Source: Verrucomicrobiota bacterium
GTDB taxonomy: Bacteria; Verrucomicrobiota; Verrucomicrobiia; Verrucomicrobiales; Akkermansiaceae
Length of the DNA stretch: 40,608 nucleotides
Assembly (NCBI GenBank): GCA_026397725.1
Contig: JAPLUI010000082.1
Coordinates: 1-40,608 of the forward strand
Reading direction: 5' to 3'
Part shown: positions 8,489 to 16,238 of the stretch, piece by piece
Layout of the letters: each line of letters opens with the position of its first letter
Position numbering within the stretch: the stretch's first letter is position 1
Made by a program: the position numbers and the translations under genes
Notes under the pieces: generated by a model
The model's input: only the letters and a program-made list of their open reading frames with translations
The model's database searches: none
Told to the model about the DNA's origin: nothing

Positions 8489-9466
8489 ATGAAAAAGTTC
8501 CTTTGCGTTGCACTCCTGCCCTGCTCCGCCCTGCTCACCACCGCCCAGGATGTGGCCAAACCCGTCAGTGCGGAAGCCCTCATGGTCATGGGGGAGGACG
8601 AAACCGTGCCCATCTGGATCGTCGCCGCCACCAAGACCGACGTCCGCTATATGGAATCCGCGATCGCCACCGATACCAAGGACATGAAGATCTCCAGGGC
8701 CAAGTCGATCTATCTGATGGAGCCCAAGGAATTCACCCAGGCGATCGATTTGTTCCAGGCTCGCAAGTATGCGGAGGCCAAACCGAAATTCGCAGCGCTC
8801 AAGGCCCGTTACAAGTTCATGGAAAGCATGCGCGGGAACCACTCCGTCCTCTCCGCGTTTTACGAACTGGAATGCCTGCGCAAACTGGGGGACTTGGAAG
8901 GCCTGGCCACCGGCCTGCGGAGATTCATCAAGGATCCGCTCGCCCGTGGGTATCAGTTGAAGCAGGTTGATATCTATGTGTTCTGGGATGCCGTGCGGAC
9001 CAAGAGCTGGCAGCGCATCGATGCGCTCGCCAAGGAGCGCCGCGCCGAGCCCCTGCCGAATTTCCTCCGCGCCCAGGTCGCCTATTGCCATGGTCTGGCT
9101 CTCGAAGGTCTTGGCAAGCCCGGCCCGGCCCTCAACGCCTACAACATCGCCCTCACGGCGGATTCCGGCGCCTCGGAGGAAATCACCCGCCTCGCCGCCC
9201 TCAACATCATGCGCATCCACAAGGCGAACCCCGCCGTCCAGCTCGCCATCAAACTCTGGCGCACCCCGGATGAAAACAAGAACACCCAAGGCTACTTCCG
9301 CCTCCTTGAGGCAGCGTCCGTGGCCAGGCTCTATCAGTTGTTTCTGGGCTCGGGCACCGCGCTCCCCGCCGAGTTCAAGGACTTCCTCAAATATCAGGAA
9401 GGTGAAGCCGCCACCCCTGACAAGCCGGCCGACAAGCCCGACAAGCCCGACAAAGAGGAGGAATGA
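8489..9466 (+). CDS. Exported TPR-like protein, last gene of the exbB operon
   Basis: The product is 325 residues. It has a signal peptide (MKKFLCVALLPCSALLTTAQ) and helical-repeat content such as ARKYAEAKPKFAALKARYKF and GLALEGLGKPGPALNAYNIA. The tail carries a short KPADKPDKPDK repeat and ends in three glutamates, probably disordered. It starts 37 bp after the large TPR gene with a C-rich leader (CTCACCCCCCCACCGTC-ATG) and ends only 3 bp before the end of the convergent M23 gene. It probably acts with the large TPR protein in the periplasm. The exact function is unknown. Confidence 0.8.
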   Translation: MKKFLCVALLPCSALLTTAQDVAKPVSAEALMVMGEDETVPIWIVAATKTDVRYMESAIATDTKDMKISRAKSIYLMEPKEFTQAIDLFQARKYAEAKPKFAALKARYKFMESMRGNHSVLSAFYELECLRKLGDLEGLATGLRRFIKDPLARGYQLKQVDIYVFWDAVRTKSWQRIDALAKERRAEPLPNFLRAQVAYCHGLALEGLGKPGPALNAYNIALTADSGASEEITRLAALNIMRIHKANPAVQLAIKLWRTPDENKNTQGYFRLLEAASVARLYQLFLGSGTALPAEFKDFLKYQEGEAATPDKPADKPDKPDKEEE

Positions 9467-9469
9467 TCC

Positions 9470-10138
9470 TCAGAGTCCCTTGAAGCCGTTGTATTCCTGA
9501 TAGGTTCCGGTCGGCACCGCGACGGGCTGCCACTCCCGGTTGAGGCGGCGGTATTTGGTGATGAACTGGGTAGGGTCGGCCCAGTGGGTCGTGTCGGCGG
9601 GAACACTGGTGCGCTGCATGCCTATGTGGATGTCGTACCGAACTTCAAAGTGCAGGTGGGCCGGATACATCCCGCGGTTGCTGCCAAGGGTGCCCACCTG
9701 CTGGCCGCGCTTCACCGGCCGTCCCACCGTCGTCGTGATCGAGAGCAGGTGGCCATACAGGGCATCACAGAATTTCACCTCTCTGCTGGCCGGATCGCGG
9801 TAAGCATGGCGGACGATGACCACATTCCCCCAGCCATTCCTGACGTCGTAGGCAAAGGTGACGATCCCGTCACCCATGCTGTAAATGGGATCCCCGAGGT
9901 CGCTATCGCCGCCCGCCCGCCCGTTCCAATCCTCACCAAAATGCTGGGGCGAGCGGAGCCTCATGCCCCGTGCCTTGTAGTAGCCGGTGGCGTCCGGCTT
10001 GCCGACCGGGAAGTCAAAGCCATCCGCAAGATTCACCTTCACCACTCCCTCCGCCACGGCACAAGTCACCATCCCCGGCAACAGCAGGGCTCCCAGCAGT
10101 GCGAGCAACCGTGGCTTTGGCATCCTTTTGACAGTCAT
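9470..10138 (-). CDS. M23-family (LytM/lysostaphin-type) metallopeptidase, exported
   Basis: The product is 222 residues from ATG 10138. An alternative ATG at 10123 (MPKPRLL) would give a tighter signal peptide. The signal segment LLALLGALLLPGMVTCAVA is followed by an M23 domain. The zinc-site residues are visible: His66 and Asp70 in HFGED (H-x-x-x-D), and His161 with His163 in HLHFEVR (H-x-H). His130 in LYGHLL matches the usual catalytic histidine. M23 enzymes cut peptidoglycan cross-links, so it probably acts on the cell wall, though members with other roles exist. It converges on the TPR operon and is divergent from the URO-D/rhamnose genes. Confidence 0.87.
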   Translation of the reverse strand: MTVKRMPKPRLLALLGALLLPGMVTCAVAEGVVKVNLADGFDFPVGKPDATGYYKARGMRLRSPQHFGEDWNGRAGGDSDLGDPIYSMGDGIVTFAYDVRNGWGNVVIVRHAYRDPASREVKFCDALYGHLLSITTTVGRPVKRGQQVGTLGSNRGMYPAHLHFEVRYDIHIGMQRTSVPADTTHWADPTQFITKYRRLNREWQPVAVPTGTYQEYNGFKGL

Positions 10139-10337
10139 CCCCAAACCCCAACCATCACTTGCCGCGCCCCCCGCCGCAAGCGAAAAATATTGCCCTGACA
10201 ATCAGGAAAACCGTGATTTCCGCGGCGGCCGGGATTGCCATCGCCCGGTTCCGCCCCGGCGAACTCACCACCCGCCAGACCAAGCTGCGGAAATGACGTG
10301 ACACCGGCGCCATTGGGTGAAGAATCGCCCTGTGAGC

Positions 10338-11534
10338 ATGTTCGATACCATCGGCAAAGACCCCGCCACCACCGGCCGCAAGGATAACACCCTGCGCAAG
10401 CTGGAACGCATGAACCGGGCGTTGCACCATGAGGAACCGGATCGCGTGCCGATCAGCGACTTTTTCTGGGGCGGCTTCACCGAGCGCTGGCGGCAGGAAC
10501 TCGGCCTGCCGCCCGACGCCAACCCATACTATCACTACGACCTCGATTGGATCGTCACCGTGCCAAACTTCGACCCGTGGATCCGACCCTTCGAAACGCT
10601 CCGCGAATCCCCGGAGGAAGTCACCGTCAGGACCGGCTTCGGCGCGATCATGCACAAACATTTTTCCTTCCCGATGCCCGAGATGCAGGCCTGGGACACC
10701 GACACCTTCGAGAAACTCCAACACGCCGAGTTCGATCCGCCCGACGATCCGCGGCGCTTCTTCGCCGCCGGCGACAACCAGATCGCGGGAGTCGGCGACG
10801 GGTTCCAGCGCAACTCGCCAGCATGGCTCGAGACGGTCAAGTCCCTGTGGCCCGACTTCCCGGTCTATGGCAGCGTCATCGAAGTGAGCGAGTGCCTCAC
10901 CCGCCTGATCGGCCAGGAACACGCCCTGCTGTGGATGGGCGAGCACCCCGCGGAAATGGGCGAGGTGATCAACCGCCTCGGCGCGTTCTATCTGACGCTC
11001 GCCAAGGCCGAAATCGCCGCCGGCGCCGGTCTGTTGGATGGCTTCGTGATCTGGGGCGACGTGGCCTACAAGAAATGCACCTTCATGTCGCCGGACTACT
11101 GGCGGGAGTACTTCAAGCCCTGGGTCGCGCGGATGGTCGAGGCCGCGCACGCCGCTGGCCTGCCGGTCATCTATCACGGCTGCGGCAACGTGAAGGCGAT
11201 TTTCCAAGACTACCTCGAGATGGGCGTGGATGCCTACAACCCGCTCGAAGTGAAGGCGGGCATGGACGTGGTCGAGCTGCGCCGCCAGTACGGCCACGGC
11301 ATCGGTTTCTGCGGCAACAGCGACATCCAGGTCTGGGAAACCGGCGACCGTGCGGCAATCAAACGCGAGGTGCTGCGCAAGCTCAATGCCGCCAAGGGCG
11401 GCGGCCTCATCTTCCAGTCCGATCACTCGGTTAGCAGCAGCGTCTCCGGGCCAACGTATGATTTCATCGTGAAGCTCGTCCGCGAGCATGGCCGCTACCC
11501 GTTGCAACTCGGTGAATTCGACGAAGCCCCTTGA
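10338..11534 (+). CDS. Uroporphyrinogen decarboxylase/methyltransferase-superfamily protein
   Basis: The product is 398 residues from ATG 10338 (405 if GTG 10317 is used). The fold family is URO-D (COG0407), which holds both haem-pathway decarboxylases and zinc-dependent corrinoid methyltransferases such as MtaA and MtbA. An H-x-C motif (His280-Gly-Cys282 in YHGCGN) matches the zinc-ligand pair of the methyltransferases. At the place where those have a third cysteine there is FQSDHSVS, with His363 available. The N-terminus KLERMNRALHHEEPDRVPI is characteristic of the catabolic branch. It is followed by rhaM and rhaT, so a role in haem synthesis is unlikely. A role in handling a modified deoxy-sugar is inference from context. 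Confidence 0.75.
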   Translation: MFDTIGKDPATTGRKDNTLRKLERMNRALHHEEPDRVPISDFFWGGFTERWRQELGLPPDANPYYHYDLDWIVTVPNFDPWIRPFETLRESPEEVTVRTGFGAIMHKHFSFPMPEMQAWDTDTFEKLQHAEFDPPDDPRRFFAAGDNQIAGVGDGFQRNSPAWLETVKSLWPDFPVYGSVIEVSECLTRLIGQEHALLWMGEHPAEMGEVINRLGAFYLTLAKAEIAAGAGLLDGFVIWGDVAYKKCTFMSPDYWREYFKPWVARMVEAAHAAGLPVIYHGCGNVKAIFQDYLEMGVDAYNPLEVKAGMDVVELRRQYGHGIGFCGNSDIQVWETGDRAAIKREVLRKLNAAKGGGLIFQSDHSVSSSVSGPTYDFIVKLVREHGRYPLQLGEFDEAP

Positions 11535-11562
11535 AATTCCTCTCAACCCCCGCTCCAATCCA

Positions 11563-11901
11563 ATGCAACGCTATGGCACGGTCATCGGCATCCATGCCGA
11601 CAAAATCGACGAATACAAGCAACTCCACGCCGCCGTGTGGCCCGAGGTATTGCACATGATCGGGCAGTGCAACCTGCGGAATTATTCGATCTATCTGCGC
11701 CAGCTCGACGACGGCCGGCATTACCTCTTCAGCTATTTCGAATACACCGGCAGCGACTTTGCCGCCGACATGGCGACAATGGCCGCCGACCCCACGACCC
11801 AACGGTGGTGGGCCGTCTGCATGCCCTGCCAGCGACCGCTCGACACCCGCAGTCCGGAGGAATGGTGGGCCTCGATGGAGGAGGTGTTCCACTGCGACTG
11901 A
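11563..11901 (+). CDS. rhaM: L-rhamnose mutarotase
   Basis: The product is 112 residues, close to the roughly 104 of E. coli RhaM. The enzyme interconverts alpha and beta anomers of L-rhamnose (or a similar 6-deoxysugar) so that the sugar fits the next enzyme. His22 in YKQLHAAVWPEV is at the same position as the catalytic His22 of E. coli RhaM, and NYSIYLRQLDD and WWA.CMPCQ also fit the family. The frame is open upstream to 11488, but that part overlaps the previous gene, and homology starts at ATG 11563. The leader is C-rich without a Shine-Dalgarno sequence. Neighbours on both sides are on the same strand and close, which suggests one transcript. Confidence 0.85.
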   Translation: MQRYGTVIGIHADKIDEYKQLHAAVWPEVLHMIGQCNLRNYSIYLRQLDDGRHYLFSYFEYTGSDFAADMATMAADPTTQRWWAVCMPCQRPLDTRSPEEWWASMEEVFHCD

Positions 11902-11925
11902 CGCCACAACATCATTGCATACCCC

Positions 11926-12981
11926 ATGACCTCCATCGCCTCCAACCCGCTCCTCGGCGTGGCCCTGCACGCGGTGGGCGCCACTTTTGCCGCAACTTGT
12001 TACACGCCGGAAAAGCGGGTCAGGGGTTGGTCGTGGCAGACTTACTGGCTGACCCAGGCCTCGTTCTGCTGGTTCCTGCTGCCCCTGCTCGGCGCCTGGC
12101 TCACCATCCCCGAACTGGCCACGGTGCTGCGCGAGGCGCCCAGGCCGGCGATGCTGCACTCATTCCTGTTAGGAGCGGCCTATGGCATCGGCGGCACGGC
12201 CTTCGGGATTTCCATCCGCTACATCGGCTTCTCGCTCACCTATGCGATCGCGGTCGGTCTTTCGAGCGTGCTGGGCACCCTGATCCCGCCGCTGGTCAAG
12301 GGCCAACTCGGGGACACCCTCAGCAAGCCGGGCGCGGAGTGGATTGTGGCCGGCATCATCATCGGCACCATGGGCATCGCTGGCGCCGGTTGGGCCGGGC
12401 GCTTGAAGGAACGCGATCTCAGCACGCAGCAGCAGAGCGGCCAGTTCTCGCTGATGAAGGGCTTGCTGCTGTCGTTGCTGGCGGGCGTGCTGTCGGCGGT
12501 GTACGGCTTCGCGCTGGATGCGGGTGAGCCGATCGCCGACGTGGCCACCGCGCACGGGGCCGGCGTGTTCCGCGGCAACGTCGTTTACATTTTCTCCAAC
12601 ACCGGCGCCTTCGTCACCACCGCGTGCTATTGTCTCTATTTGCATGCCCGCCACCGGACCATCGGCGAACTGGTCGAGTTGCCCGCCGGCCAGCCGGTAG
12701 CGGCGCTGCCGGTCAACTTCCTGATGGCGGCCATCACCGGCCTGTTCTGGTATGGCCAGTTCTTTTTCTACAACCTAGGGCATGTGCGGATGGGGGCCTA
12801 CAAGTTCACGAGTTGGGCCATTCACATGATCATGCTGGTATTGATCAGCAACCTGGTGGGCGTCGTGCTGCGCGAATGGCGCCAGTGCCGCCGCCTCACC
12901 CACCTGACCATCGCGCTTGCCTTCATTGTCCTCATCGCCGCCGTGCTGCTGCTCACCTATGGCAATTATCTCGGGGGCTGA
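11926..12981 (+). CDS. rhaT: RhaT-family L-rhamnose/proton symporter
   Basis: The product is 351 residues (E. coli RhaT has 344) with about ten membrane helices. Family signatures include NPLLGVALHAVGATFAATCY at the start, GAAYGIGGTAFGISIRYIG, SLTYAIAVGLSSVLGTLIPP and a C-terminal helix before TYGNYLGG. It should import L-rhamnose or a related 6-deoxyhexose with protons across the inner membrane. It starts 24 bp after rhaM. Kinase, isomerase and aldolase genes for rhamnose are not in this window, so the pathway is either encoded elsewhere or different. Annotation as a RhaT-family transporter is firm; the exact sugar is not. Confidence 0.88.
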   Translation: MTSIASNPLLGVALHAVGATFAATCYTPEKRVRGWSWQTYWLTQASFCWFLLPLLGAWLTIPELATVLREAPRPAMLHSFLLGAAYGIGGTAFGISIRYIGFSLTYAIAVGLSSVLGTLIPPLVKGQLGDTLSKPGAEWIVAGIIIGTMGIAGAGWAGRLKERDLSTQQQSGQFSLMKGLLLSLLAGVLSAVYGFALDAGEPIADVATAHGAGVFRGNVVYIFSNTGAFVTTACYCLYLHARHRTIGELVELPAGQPVAALPVNFLMAAITGLFWYGQFFFYNLGHVRMGAYKFTSWAIHMIMLVLISNLVGVVLREWRQCRRLTHLTIALAFIVLIAAVLLLTYGNYLGG

Positions 12982-13014
12982 GGTGTTCGCCAGTGGTGGC
13001 AGGGACTCAGCTCC
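12974..13014 (+). terminator. Possible hairpin at the 3' end of the rhamnose operon
   Basis: GGGGCTGAG overlapping the rhaT stop codon can pair with CTCAGCTCC (13006-13014), 8 of 9 positions. There is no T-tract after it, so it is at best an atypical terminator or a 3'-end stabiliser. Confidence 0.25.
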
Positions 13015-13034
13015 GGGGCCTTGGGTGGGGGAAT

Positions 13035-13230
13035 GGTTACTACTCAGGTATGGCAGAATCATTAATGGCAGAATCATTTCAGAATTGGAAAATGTCATTG
13101 GATCAACCCCAGTCTGTGCGCATCCGCACGCAGACAGGCCGACCAGTGATGAATCCCCCTCAAGACTCTTGAAAAATGATTCTGCCATCAATGATTCTGC
13201 CATGAATTCTTTGGAACCTGAGTAGTAACC
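13035..13230. mobile_element. 196-bp MITE-like element with perfect 15-bp terminal inverted repeats
   Basis: GGTTACTACTCAGGT at 13035-13049 is exactly repeated in inverse at 13216-13230. Inside each end the 14-mer ATGGCAGAATCATT occurs twice (13050-13063 and 13065-13078), and its complement occurs twice at the other end (13175-13188 and 13190-13203). The centre holds a GC-rich imperfect hairpin around GTCTGTGCG and CGCACGCAGAC. No transposase fits in this length, so it would move in trans. I see no convincing target-site duplication. Short open frames that read MAESLMAES on both strands are a by-product of the repeats. Confidence 0.8.
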
Positions 13231-13352
13231 AGGATCGAATCAGTGTTTGCAGTCGCCCGTTGTGCCTTCAGTGGTTGAAAGCAGGCGGTCAAAATCACTA
13301 ACACGCATTTCTCCTGTTGACGGACTTTCTAACATTCATTACGACCATTGCC

Positions 13353-14165
13353 ATGACCGACATACTGAACCACCAGACACGGTGCCAACAGATGGGTAAA
13401 GCTCCGGCAACGGGCCTGTCGCACTGCGCCCTTGCGGCCCTGGTGGTGCTCTTCGCGCTCCCGCTTCCCGCCGCCACCGTCACCCTCAATCCTGCTGCCG
13501 ACGCCTTGGTCACCACCGGCCCGTCCGGCACGCTCAGCGGCAACAACTACGGTGGCGCCGGCGCGCTCGCTGTCGCCGCTGCGGGCCTGACCCAAGGGGA
13601 GTTCCAGAGCGTCCTGAAATTCGACCTTGCCGCTGCCCGCACTTCGTTTGACAGCCAATTCGGCGCGGGCCAGTGGACCATTCAGGCCGTCACCCTTGCG
13701 CTCACCGCCACTGCGGGTAGCACCTTCTTCAATTCCAGCGCCGCCGGCCGGTTCGGCATTTCCTGGATGCAAAGCGACTTCTGGACAGAGGGTACCGGCA
13801 AACCGAACGTCCCCACCACGAACGGCATCACCTTTGCGAGTCTGCCATCATTTGCCAGCGGCAGCGATGAAAGCCTCGGCACCTTCAGCTTCGCCGGCGG
13901 CACCAGCGGACTTGCCACCTACACCCTTGGTCTCACTCCCGGCTTGGTTGCCGACGTCTCGATGGGCAATCCCGTCAGCTTCCGGCTCGTTGCCGCCGAC
14001 AGTGCGGTCAGCTACCTCTGCTACTCGGCTAACAATCCCACGACCTCGGTTCGCCCGCTGCTGTCTATCGTCGCCGTGCCCGAGCCGCACGCATGCTCCC
14101 TGCTCATGGCCGCTGCCATGTTCCTTTGCAGTATGAGATTCCGCCACCGCAAGCAGCCGGGGTGA
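13353..14165 (+). CDS. PEP-CTERM sorted surface protein
   Basis: The product is 270 residues from ATG 13353 (an upstream TTG at 13317 is less likely; MGKAP at 13392 is another option). A signal segment (HCALAALVVLFALPLPAA) leads into a beta-rich domain that begins VTLNPAADALV and contains LKFDL. This resembles the DNRLRE-type domains of exported PVC proteins. The C-terminus is a sorting signal: V-P-E-P, then a hydrophobic helix (SLLMAAAMFLCSM), then a basic end (RFRHRKQPG). Such tails are recognised by exosortase/EpsH-type enzymes. No exosortase gene is in the window. Function is probably structural or part of the exopolysaccharide layer. Confidence 0.78.
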   Translation: MTDILNHQTRCQQMGKAPATGLSHCALAALVVLFALPLPAATVTLNPAADALVTTGPSGTLSGNNYGGAGALAVAAAGLTQGEFQSVLKFDLAAARTSFDSQFGAGQWTIQAVTLALTATAGSTFFNSSAAGRFGISWMQSDFWTEGTGKPNVPTTNGITFASLPSFASGSDESLGTFSFAGGTSGLATYTLGLTPGLVADVSMGNPVSFRLVAADSAVSYLCYSANNPTTSVRPLLSIVAVPEPHACSLLMAAAMFLCSMRFRHRKQPG

Positions 14166-14297
14166 CGCAGCAACACCAGGGACGGAACGTGCGAACGTTG
14201 ACCATGCGAAGGTTCCTGGGATGTTAGCAAGAACCCATCCGGCGCCGCCGGGCACTTCGGCGTTTCCTGAATGCCGCGCGTCTCCCGAATCAATCAA

Positions 14298-14915
14298 TCA
14301 TTTGAAAGGTTCTTCTTCAGGGGCAACGGGGTTGGCGACGATCACCTTGGTCTTGGCCCACTCGTCACCGAGGCGGCGACCGCGCTCGGGTTTGTCCTCG
14401 CGGGTGAGCAGGACGAACAACTCGACAAACCCAAACAAGGGAATGGCGAGCACCGCATTGCGGATCAGGCCGGGTTCCCAGTTGCCGGCGAGGGACTGGC
14501 CGTCCAGCGTCACCGCCTGGAGGTGCATGGCTTTCTTGCCGACGCTCTGGCCACCGAGGAAAGGCAGGGCATCGCGGGTGACCAGATAGGCCAGGGCGAT
14601 GAGCCAGGGAATGCTGGTTCCGAAAACGCCGGGCAACAGCAGCCAGGCGGCGATTAGCAGGCCCAGCGCCAGTACGAGATCGATTGCCGCAGCGATGATG
14701 CGGGGGTTGAGGGGCGCGATGGCACCGCCGGGAGACGGGTCGATGGCCGGTTCCGCTGCCACCCGGATCTTGACTTTGATGCCGTCCCCCGGCGGCGGGG
14801 AAGCGGTTGGGGAGGTGTCGGAAGGGGAACCCAAGGATGGCTGGGGTGGGATGTATTTGGGCAGGTCCGGGGGCGGCGGAGTCGGACTGGAGGGGGTGGC
14901 TGAGGCGTTGTCCAT
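14298..14915 (-). CDS. RDD-family membrane protein
   Basis: The product is 205 residues from ATG 14915. The first 85 residues are proline-rich and soluble (ATPSSPTPPPPDLPKY and similar). The rest is an RDD domain: RIIAAAIDLVLALGLLIAAW as first helix with the signature Arg and Asp, GGQSVGKKAMHLQAVTLDG as the conserved loop, then GNWEPGLIRNAVLAIPLFGF. RDD proteins are small polytopic membrane proteins of mostly unknown role, some linked to ion transport. The open frame continues upstream to 15224, but that part overlaps the deiminase gene and has no membrane-protein character, so I start at 14915. It lies 113 bp after the deiminase gene on the same strand. Confidence 0.77.
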   Translation of the reverse strand: MDNASATPSSPTPPPPDLPKYIPPQPSLGSPSDTSPTASPPPGDGIKVKIRVAAEPAIDPSPGGAIAPLNPRIIAAAIDLVLALGLLIAAWLLLPGVFGTSIPWLIALAYLVTRDALPFLGGQSVGKKAMHLQAVTLDGQSLAGNWEPGLIRNAVLAIPLFGFVELFVLLTREDKPERGRRLGDEWAKTKVIVANPVAPEEEPFK

Positions 14916-15028
14916 GGGAGCGGCCCTGCTGATAACACCCCAGCGGCCAAAGTCCAGTCTGATTCCCGAGGAATTTGTTTGAGGCGGCATGCAGGAGGTA
15001 CGCCACCGCCTCATTGCCGAACGCCGCA

Positions 15029-16225
15029 TCACTCGTGCCGACTGGCCGCTCCGGCAGCAGGAGCTGTACGCATGAGCACGTTGACCAGGCAGTGCAGGCA
15101 ACCGAAGTGGCGATAGACGCTGGTGCAATCCACGGGGCGCACCGCGTAGCCAAGGCTCACCCACACCGCACGCGCGGCGGCATTGAGCGGCTCGACGCCG
15201 CGATAGAACGGGAGATAGACGCAACGCCGGCTGCCGCGCTGGTCAATCAACACGTTGGCATACGTTAGATAGGTTCTGCCATCGCGTGCCGGGACGACCG
15301 GGAGTCGCAGCACCCGGTAACCCGCAACTGCGCATTGCCCGGCCACCGCATCGAACAGGTGTTGGGTTTCCGGAGTGAAGTCAGCACCACCGGGCAGGTC
15401 CATGAAACCATCCGCTGCGGCGGCGGCATCGTCCGTAGCCGCGGCAGGGACGTATTTCCTGCCGAGGCTCGGATCGCCGACCAGCACCGTGCGCTGGCCC
15501 ACTGCCACCATGAACATGCCGGCGTGATGGTCGGGCGCTTCGTCTAGCAAGATGACGCGGCGCTTGAGGTCGGCGGCCAGAATCTGCAGCAGTTCCCCGC
15601 GACTGCCGACCGTGTGCTGGATGTTCCGCGGCAGGATCCGCGACACGACGAATACATTCTCAGCGTCAGCCAGAAAATCGCCGCCGTCAAAATAGAGTTC
15701 ACTGCGTCGCGCCCGCAGCGAGGACGGCAGGGCCGCGGCGAGGTCATTGCCGACCCGCTCGTCGCCGGCCCGTGCCGGCCAGATGGCCTCGGCGGCCTCG
15801 CCCCGCGGACTCAGCAGCGTGGTTAGAGCGCCGCCGGAGGCCGGGGCCAAGGCCACCCAGCGATCCCGCGACCAGGTGGTCAGCGGATGGTGAACCACGA
15901 GTGGCGTGAGATGGCACCCGAGCGGGCCAAGCACGCCGCATAGTTCGTCGAAGGCGGCTTGGCTGGGACAGACGACATGTACGGTGACGTCGCTCTCGAG
16001 GGCAGTTAGGAAGTCGCGGTAAACCGGGACCACGACGTTCATGGCCGACGGCTCGAAATGGATCACCAGTTCGCTGAGTTGGCCGTCACACTCCGAGAGG
16101 ATCGGTCCGGAAGGCGGCGGCGTTCGGCTGCCGCCGCCACCGCCACCGCCGCCGGAGATTGATAGAACGGCGGCTCCGAGCAGCAGTCCGAGTGCCGCCC
16201 CCACGCCGGTTTGCCAACGCCACAT
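15029..16225 (-). CDS. Exported deiminase-like enzyme of the guanidino-modifying superfamily
   Basis: The product is 398 residues. The N-terminus has one hydrophobic segment (VGAALGLLLGAAVLSI), then eight glycines (residues 25-32) and SRTPPPSG, which looks like a membrane anchor or signal with a flexible linker. The catalytic domain resembles agmatine deiminase and bacterial peptidylarginine deiminase. It has TTWSRDRW (the W-x-R-D region), ELYFDGGDF (acidic-GG-D), DHHAGMFM (the His region) and GCLHCLVN near the C-terminus, where the nucleophilic Cys of the family is found. It should hydrolyse or transfer on a guanidino group such as arginine or agmatine. The upstream exported protein gene is only 13 bp away. 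Substrate is unknown, and a protein-arginine role is possible because the enzyme is outside the cytoplasm. Confidence 0.7.
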   Translation of the reverse strand: MWRWQTGVGAALGLLLGAAVLSISGGGGGGGGSRTPPPSGPILSECDGQLSELVIHFEPSAMNVVVPVYRDFLTALESDVTVHVVCPSQAAFDELCGVLGPLGCHLTPLVVHHPLTTWSRDRWVALAPASGGALTTLLSPRGEAAEAIWPARAGDERVGNDLAAALPSSLRARRSELYFDGGDFLADAENVFVVSRILPRNIQHTVGSRGELLQILAADLKRRVILLDEAPDHHAGMFMVAVGQRTVLVGDPSLGRKYVPAAATDDAAAAADGFMDLPGGADFTPETQHLFDAVAGQCAVAGYRVLRLPVVPARDGRTYLTYANVLIDQRGSRRCVYLPFYRGVEPLNAAARAVWVSLGYAVRPVDCTSVYRHFGCLHCLVNVLMRTAPAAGAASRHE

Positions 16226-16238
16226 GGTTTGCCTCCGG

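Noticed and set aside
8054..9289. Minus-strand open frame of 411 codons over the two TPR genes
   Set aside because: It spans the junction of two good plus-strand genes and has no signature, so it is a shadow frame.
13050..13203. Frames reading MAESLMAES on both strands
   Set aside because: They are produced by the inverted 14-mers of the MITE-like element. They are not genes.
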